A DNA stretch of 64,000 nt from Paraphysoderma sedebokerense. Lineage: Eukaryota; Blastocladiomycota; Physodermatomycetes; Physodermatales; Physodermataceae. The DNA is taken from positions 434,001 through 498,000 of the forward strand of contig JAHLJZ010000002.1 in NCBI GenBank assembly GCA_025602915.1. Reading direction: 5' to 3'. A program made the translations under genes and the position numbers. Below, piece by piece: positions 58,101 through 64,000 of this stretch. Under the pieces are notes generated by a model. It searched no databases and was not told where the DNA came from. It was given only the letters and a program-made list of their open reading frames with translations. Within the stretch, counting starts at the first letter, position 1; every line of letters begins with the position of its first letter.

Positions 58101-60025
58101 GATAAACTGAAGTCCCAAAATAGTTAGCCCGACATGTGGAAGAAGTCAAGGAATCCATCGAAAAGGAACTGGCTATAAGCGAAAAAGCCATATCTACTAT
58201 CAAGATAGCACAAAGACAAATTGAAGACATTGAAAGGGAGATGTCTGAGTTTAAAAACTCGCGCGAAGACAAACTGAAGGAAATACAAGTGAGATTTACC
58301 ATTTTCTTTTTATGTGAATGGTTTGATGTTTACATGAAATGATGACGTAGGTGACGTTAGCCAAAGCGAAAGCTGCTTTATCGCAGAGTGCGTTATCGGT
58401 TAAAAAATTTCAACGCGAAGTAAGGACCGTCGAGTTAGAAATTGGTAATTTGCTTCCTGTCACACCACTAGTAAAGCCCTTTTCACTCATCTCCGTTTTA
58501 GAACAACTGGAGACCGACATATCAAACCTTGCAGGTCAAGAGAAAACAGCTGAAACACTGGTTTCGTCCTTATTCGATGAGGAACGAGAGATGAAGTCAA
58601 AGCTACTTAATTTAAAGGTAAATTTTCTGTGCAAATAGCCGTCAACTGCAACTGTTCTGACTCCCATGCCCACTTAAGGATACTTACGATGAAGCCCAAA
58701 AGCAGTTAGACGCTGAGAAAGCCCTTTTATCGTCGTTTGATAATGACCTCAAACAACTAGAAAAAGACCGCAAAGCCAAGAAATCTGAAGTAACGAATAT
58801 TGAATTATCTTTCAAAAAATTGTCCCATGAAGTAGATCGGCTTCATAAGGATAAAGAGACGGCATCTCAAGCAGTCAAGAATCTAATTGCTAAGCATTCC
58901 TGGATTGAAGAACAGAAAATGTATGTCGCGATTTCCACGTTAACATGTATGTACTTAATGCTCACGACTCATTTAAACAAATGAAAGAAATTTTGGGAAA
59001 GCTGGTACCCAATATGACTTCAGTAACCTGGACGTGAAAGAAGCATCCAACCGACTAAAGCAACTTCAAGAAAAGCATAACACGATGAGGAAGAAAGTCA
59101 ATATTAAAGTTATGGACATGATCGATCTGTAAGTTTTCAATGCATTTGGTCCAATATGTACATTCAACTCATCTTCCCCTTAAGGGCGGAGAAGCAAGAA
59201 AATTCTCTGAAGCAAAAGCTTGTTACAGTAAAGAAAGATAAAAGCAAAATCGAAGAAACTATTCATGAACTTGATAAGGAAACTGAGCGGGCATTGGAGA
59301 AGACTTGGAAGAAAGTAAACAGGTCGGTGATTTGACATTCAAATTTTGCAGTAAGAATGGTCTTCATAACTTGACGCCTTCTTTCCTATCCTTGCAGCGA
59401 CTTTGGGGCTATCTTCGGGGAATTACTTCCTGGAAATACGGCTAAATTAGAACCGCTCGATGGGAAACCCATAATGGATGGATTAGAAGTCAAAGTTTGC
59501 CTGGGAAAAGTATGGAAAGAGAGTTTGACAGAGTTGAGCGGTGGACAAAGGTACCTTTTTCTCCATTGCTGGCCAATGTGGCTTTCATGTCATGCTCACA
59601 TCTCATTTTCAGATCACTTATCGCTCTTTCACTGATTCTCTCCCTTCTTCAATTTAAACCGGCGCCAATGTATATTCTGGATGAGATCGATGCCGCGCTT
59701 GATCTCAGTCATACCCAAAATATTGGACAACTTTTCCGAACAAGATTTAAGGGTTCGCAATTCATTGTGGTGAGTTTGAAAGAGGGAATGTTCCAAAATG
59801 CCAATGTACTATTTAGGGCGCGCTTTCGGGATGGAACAAGCACAGTTGAGGTGAGTTTCAACAATTCTCTCCTTTCTTATCTTATATATTTTGCTTACGC
59901 ATATATTTTAGCGTATCGCCAAAGCGAAATCGAAAGTTATGGACAAGGAGAATATACAAGTAAGTGCGAGTAAGACGAAAGCAATGACGAGAGCTAAAGG
60001 GTCTACTTTGAGCTCGCGATCATAA
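55156..60025 (+). CDS. SMC2: Condensin subunit SMC2
   Basis: A core ATPase of condensin, which compacts mitotic chromosomes. The gene has about 18 exons and codes for nearly 1200 residues, normal for SMC2. Seen: [20 protein letters not shown], Walker [10 protein letters not shown], the SMC2-type [22 protein letters not shown] junction, [20 protein letters not shown] and [20 protein letters not shown]. Coiled coils follow, then the hinge (about 57150-57860: [49 protein letters not shown]), a second coiled coil, the signature [19 protein letters not shown] and Walker [21 protein letters not shown] (59500-59730). The last exon ends [14 protein letters not shown] and a basic tail, TAA 60023-60025. 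Confidence 0.95.
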
Positions 60026-61093
60026 ATTTTGGATGTAAATATGTGACAAGAGTATTAAATAGATTTAAAGCGTATGTGGTGTGACATTCTGGAAAGATGT
60101 TCAGTGACCAACACCATTTAGGTGTGGCAAACATACTAAGCGAATATGAGAGTTGATCTTGATTGCAACCGATGGATAACTTAGAATTCGAATGAGCGCT
60201 ACACGTCACAACAAGAAAGAAATCATACAACTTTATTGCTGTGACTCATCTATCAGCAGCAATATTCGTAGTTTGTACAAAAACAGTTTCTTAAATGTCG
60301 TAGGAGCGTCGCTAGAACATTTAAACATTTTTAATACAGATCATGCATTTAACACATCAAATCATTTCCTCAATCCCATATCTCGCTTGCTTCATAATGA
60401 TTACATGATGTCTATAGAGTTAGGTTTAATATCAGATTATTTTTTCATTCCTCTTGAGGTCATACAAAATTAAGTATCTGCTTGTCAGAGAAATACTCAA
60501 ATCTTTGTCATAAGAGGAATACCCTGTCAAATGGAAGGTGAACCAATATCTCAGATAATGAAACTATAGTCTACCTTGAAGCGGGCAAATTCCTTTACTT
60601 TCTGATGCTATTACCCACATTATCGTATACTGCCGGGTTCTATCTTATCCGCAAGATCAGCTTATAACACCCTTATTTTATGAGACCAAGAGATAGTACA
60701 CCTTTCACCAGACTGCTGTTGCCAAAGCAGCATTCATCCGGGGTGTCCACGGACAACCTCTGTCGTACAATTAATGGTCCCTGAAGGATCAATAAGAGTA
60801 ATATACCTCTAGAATCGTTGAGTTACTTAAGAGTGTGGGGACAAAAGTATTCAGATTTACAAAGTTGAAAGACTAATAATTAACGAGAGTACGTATAAGG
60901 AAAGTTTGGAAGTATAATTAATATATCTGATCGGTAAATTGTTGTATCGTTGTTCGGTTCTTCAGTGGTAATTAAGATGATATCCTTTTTGAATGTCTTC
61001 AACACATTCAATAAATCCAACCGATTATCGGTCAGCCATTTGATTTATATCCCCGCAACCAAAAGTCCGTGGGATAGCGGCTCTATCAAGTGG
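60026..61093. other. Gene-poor AT-rich stretch after SMC2
   Basis: About 1 kb of AT-rich sequence. Open frames of up to 93 codons (60192-60473) have no signal of coding, no intron structure and no family. Nothing else recognised. Confidence 0.4.
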
Positions 61094-61577
61094 TGCCGTG
61101 AGGCAACGATTACAACTTTGTCATTTTCCTCAATACAAGAATCTCGGTTGTTTGCTGTAAAGGAATGAAATTGTTTTTGTTCATGTTACGAAATTTATAC
61201 TCTATTGTTATGTTCGATGTTGTTAGCATGCATTATGTATTTCGAGTGTGGTATTTCTGGATTTGATATTCGTGACATGTGTTTAGTATTTCATTATTTT
61301 GTATGGAGTTTGGTAAAGGAACGGAATTATGAAAAAAATTTACCAATATATCTATGAAAATATAACTTACAAACTTTTATGACTATGATTCATTAATCAT
61401 TATGTATTGAAGAATACAACCTACAATATCCGAAACGAGTAACTTCACTCTTCGATATATCGCCTATTAAGAATAAATCCATATCCCCCGCAAGGAAGGA
61501 TATTCATTCCTTCTCAGCAAACAACCGAGATTCTAGTATTGAGAAATGACACAGTATGTTATCGTTTCCTCACGACA
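61094..61577. repeat. Inverted repeat, ~75-bp arms, ~335-bp loop
   Basis: The left arm (61094-61168) and the reverse complement of the right arm (61504-61577) share GCCGTGAGG/GTCGTGAGG, then CTCAATACAAGAATCTCGG versus CTCAATACTAGAATCTCGG, then TTGTTTGCTG and AAGGAATGAA. Similarity is roughly four in five bases. This could be a foldback or MITE-like element; no terminal target-site copies are certain. Confidence 0.55.
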
Positions 61578-61649
61578 CTGGGCAATGCAAAAAATATGAA
61601 TAAACCGCTATATTAAGGTTTAGCAGTATTACGTATGAGTATCATTTAC

Positions 61650-61860
61650 ACACAGGATGCGGTGATGTCCCGACAGCGTCACGTGGGATATCTTGACCTC
61701 CCCTCAAGATGTCCTCGCCCCGCGAGCACACATCCCGGAAACATTCTCACCAAAGATGTTTCGAGCATTTCTTCGTCTTGGATGTCTCTGTGAAGTCTTG
61801 CCGGGATATCTCCGGCAATATCCCTTGCGACGGCCTGGGGACATCTCTGCAAAACATACA
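61650..61860. other. GC-rich patch with short palindromes
   Basis: In otherwise AT-rich DNA, this patch holds CACGTG, GGGATATC (twice) and a palindrome GGGATAT-(8 bp)-ATATCCC. Repeated GATGTC/GATATC words are scattered through it. The base composition differs sharply from both flanks. No coding signal. Confidence 0.4.
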
Positions 61861-62085
61861 TCATTAACCAAAAATGAGTGTAATGAATCTTCACTTTACA
61901 AAATATTTACAGGCACTGAATCAACAATTCATACAATTAAATGGAAATAAACTGAAACTGCACAGAGAAACAGAACGCTTTTCTGCAATTGGGAGTCTAT
62001 CAACATTTGTTTTGAACGATTATAACAAATGATTACCACTAACAATCTAAGATACTATCGAATGGTTTCTCAGTCAGATGTAAGC

Positions 62086-62570
62086 CTAGCTACGGGCAGA
62101 TTCCATTCCCTGAGAAGACTGAAAGTTATTATATTGACTGTGTGCAAGCTTTTTCAAACGCCTTCGCATTGAAAATTTTTGAATCAAGTCTTTTCGACGT
62201 TTGGCTGTATTCTTGATATTGCTAGTGGAGAAGGAAAGGCCGAGGGTTGCTCCGTGAGTCGCGTGTTTGTGATTGGATGCACACATTGTCAGTGGCTTTT
62301 TCGTCTGAGAAATTAGGAGACGCTTTGTCATCCCTGGCGACGTTCAATATTTCTTCTGGAAGTAATGGAATGCCGCAATGAGATATTCGGTCTATAGAAA
62401 ACTTTGTCTACTGACTTGCGATGCAAAATTTCTAGTTTACTGTAACTGCGGCGCGTAGAAGGTTCAGGAAATAGGCCGCACATCGAATTGTGCTCTAAGC
62501 AACAAATAATACAAGTTGTCTTTTCAGAAGCATTGATCCGTAGTGAACCGAGATTCCTACAATGCGGCAA
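62086..62570 (-). CDS. Doubtful small gene, possible Rpp21/Snm1-like zinc-ribbon fragment
   Basis: Two abutting minus-strand frames. The upstream one (62570-62328) reads LGSLRINASEKTTCIICC, which resembles the LR-x6-K-x2-C-x2-C start of the RNase P/MRP subunit Rpp21/Snm1 zinc ribbon. The downstream one (62331-62086) ends in a basic helix (AKRRKDLIQKFSMRRRLKKL), also common in such proteins. A second CxxC pair, the N-terminal helices and a convincing intron were not found. It may be a relic, a chance match or part of a gene with exons I missed. Confidence 0.22.
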
Positions 62571-62599
62571 ATGCTACCAGCAAGCTGGAAACATCCTGT

Positions 62600-64000
62600 G
62601 TGAAATGTGGTTTCTATCACATATACATCCGCATATAGCTTCGTGTTCTCATCTTAAAAATAATAGGATGAATAATATTGCTATAAACATTGTCGTATTT
62701 ACTCATTTTAGGTGATTATGATCTTGAAGGCAACCGGGTAAATGGTGGGAGTTTATATCCTTTTAATTAATTTCCCGCGCACTTCAGAGTCTATTAAAAA
62801 AGTTGCCTGTTAGTAGGGAAGACTTCCTCATTGTCGCAAGGACGTAATCAAACTAAGGATATAAATCTTATATATTAGGCAATAACTGTGATCAGTAGGA
62901 TTTCTTCAATACAAAATAGTAGATTCGTTATTAAATATAAACAAATATGAACATAAATCCACCAATAAAACATCTCTCAATCATCACATAATTAAAAGAA
63001 AGTTACCTTCAATACAAAATAATAGATTCGTACTGAAGACATCCTCCTGATTATATTTATGCCATCTTCTATCACGTTAATGCGTTCCGACTTAATTACT
63101 GCTAACTACCGTTTCCAAGCGTGTCTACGAATTACAGTAATTACTCTTTTAATCCTCCTGAAAATGACACATCTTCTTCCTAAACTGTCAAACACCTCTA
63201 TAGATTCTAGAGTCAAAATCTTCCTTTTCTACTCTCTGTGATTCTTCACGACATCGTTTCAAATATTTATAATAATCTCATTGAAAGGGAATCTGCAATC
63301 TGAAAAGTAAGTCTGATCTTTTGACTAATATCATTTAACACCATTCACTTCCAATGAGAATAAATTATTTGTAATTTAAAGAACGTGTATATAATACATC
63401 AGTGAACGTACTTAATACCTTCTTTGCCTTTATACTCTTGGTTAGCTTTTCCGAGGTTCTCCGCCAGGATGTGCGCGAGGCTTATTGTTGAGGAGATTTA
63501 AATCTAAATAACATATCTAAGGCTGTCCGGATCGGTTGGCCCTATTCATACATATTGTATAAATTGTTAATAGATATAAATAAGTGGAAATAAATCACCC
63601 TTACGGACGTTGAACAATTCATAAGAAGAAAATTTATGTCAATCCGAATATGATAAATCGTTATTTGGAAACTTCATACCACTTCTTACAGATTCTTAAC
63701 GTATATCATCCTCATTGCCAAAGAAGAACCACACACCGTTATCAAAATCTACTCATCAATGCATTAATAATATTTTGATGTTTCGTCATAATATACCTGC
63801 TCATTGCACCTTGATTTTTTGCTGTGCAAGTTTCCAATGACAATTCTCCCCTAATATTTTCTTTGTCTCATGTATCCTTCCTTTAGACAACTGGTGGGTA
63901 CATGAGGCTTATATGCTTTCAAGACATATTGATTGGAGTTTTAGAAAAAGCTTGACATTCCCTCACGGTGATTTTCCACGTTGGGCTTGGGCTTCCGGCT
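62600..64000. other. AT-rich, gene-poor right end
   Basis: No gene seen. A 24-bp string with TTCAATACAAAATA and TAGATTCGT occurs at 62907-62930 and again, one base changed, at 63008-63031. Frames such as 63059-63241 lack support. The window ends without a recognisable gene. Confidence 0.4.

Noticed and set aside
61679-61950. Open frames on both strands within the GC-rich patch
   Set aside because: Palindromic, GC-rich sequence keeps both strands open by chance; no codon pattern or family.
1-64000. Retroelement, viral or Polinton-like remains
   Set aside because: I looked for reverse transcriptase, integrase, capsid and protein-primed polymerase motifs and for long terminal repeats and saw none I could support.

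Overview
The window is about 64 kb of nuclear DNA from an intron-rich, moderately AT-rich fungus, most likely a zoosporic (chytrid-like) one. Introns are short (about 50-120 bp), run GT-AG and often carry a CTAAC/TAAC branch site. The gene set is fungal: Cu-only superoxide dismutases, a SAGA Spt7 subunit, and an mpaB-type oxygenase. A clear KAP3 gene (kinesin-II, needed for flagella) points to a flagellated lineage. I saw no tRNA, rRNA, CRISPR array, intact transposon or viral element.

Layout. 1-344: 3' end of a gene entering from the left. 345-1412: broken copies of a kinase gene's last exon among hairpin-bearing tandem repeats. 1413-11178, all minus strand: CK1-like kinase B, protoporphyrinogen oxidase (HEM14), an R-SNARE and a large intronless PPR-like protein. 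11680-14713: cornichon (minus) divergent from an mpaB-like oxygenase (plus). 15289-16306: a doubtful small gene. 16485-23241, minus: COG4 and KAP3. 23322-24895: an RF2-type organellar release factor, whose start lies only 80 bp from that of KAP3. 25145-29872: three tandem TMEM198/DUF4203 membrane-protein paralogues. 30261-31431: a secreted protein with an ADP-ribosyltransferase-like motif. 31938-34340: two Cu-only SOD paralogues with Asn-Pro-rich linkers. 34930-37448: an FGD-type DH-PH-FYVE Rho GEF. 38056-40452: PPIL2 (U-box cyclophilin). 40652-45159: CK1-like kinase A, an inverted relative of kinase B. 45989-46705: a Nudix diphosphoinositol-phosphate hydrolase. 47731-60025, plus: SPT7, an unknown membrane protein, a Vps5/SNX1 sorting nexin and SMC2. 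60026-64000: gene-poor AT-rich DNA with an inverted repeat and a GC-rich patch.

Much of the window is housekeeping. SNARE, cornichon, COG4 and SNX1 serve membrane traffic. HEM14, the PPR protein and RF2 serve mitochondria. SPT7, SMC2 and PPIL2 act in the nucleus. The lineage-specific parts are the inverted kinase pair with its hairpin repeats, the TMEM198 trio, and the secreted proteins at 30-34 kb. The most interesting points are the RF2-type release factor with an SPF tripeptide (which suits a mitochondrion where UAG is a sense codon), the abrupt near-identity of the 5' ends of the two kinases, and the repeat arrays at both kinase 3' ends.
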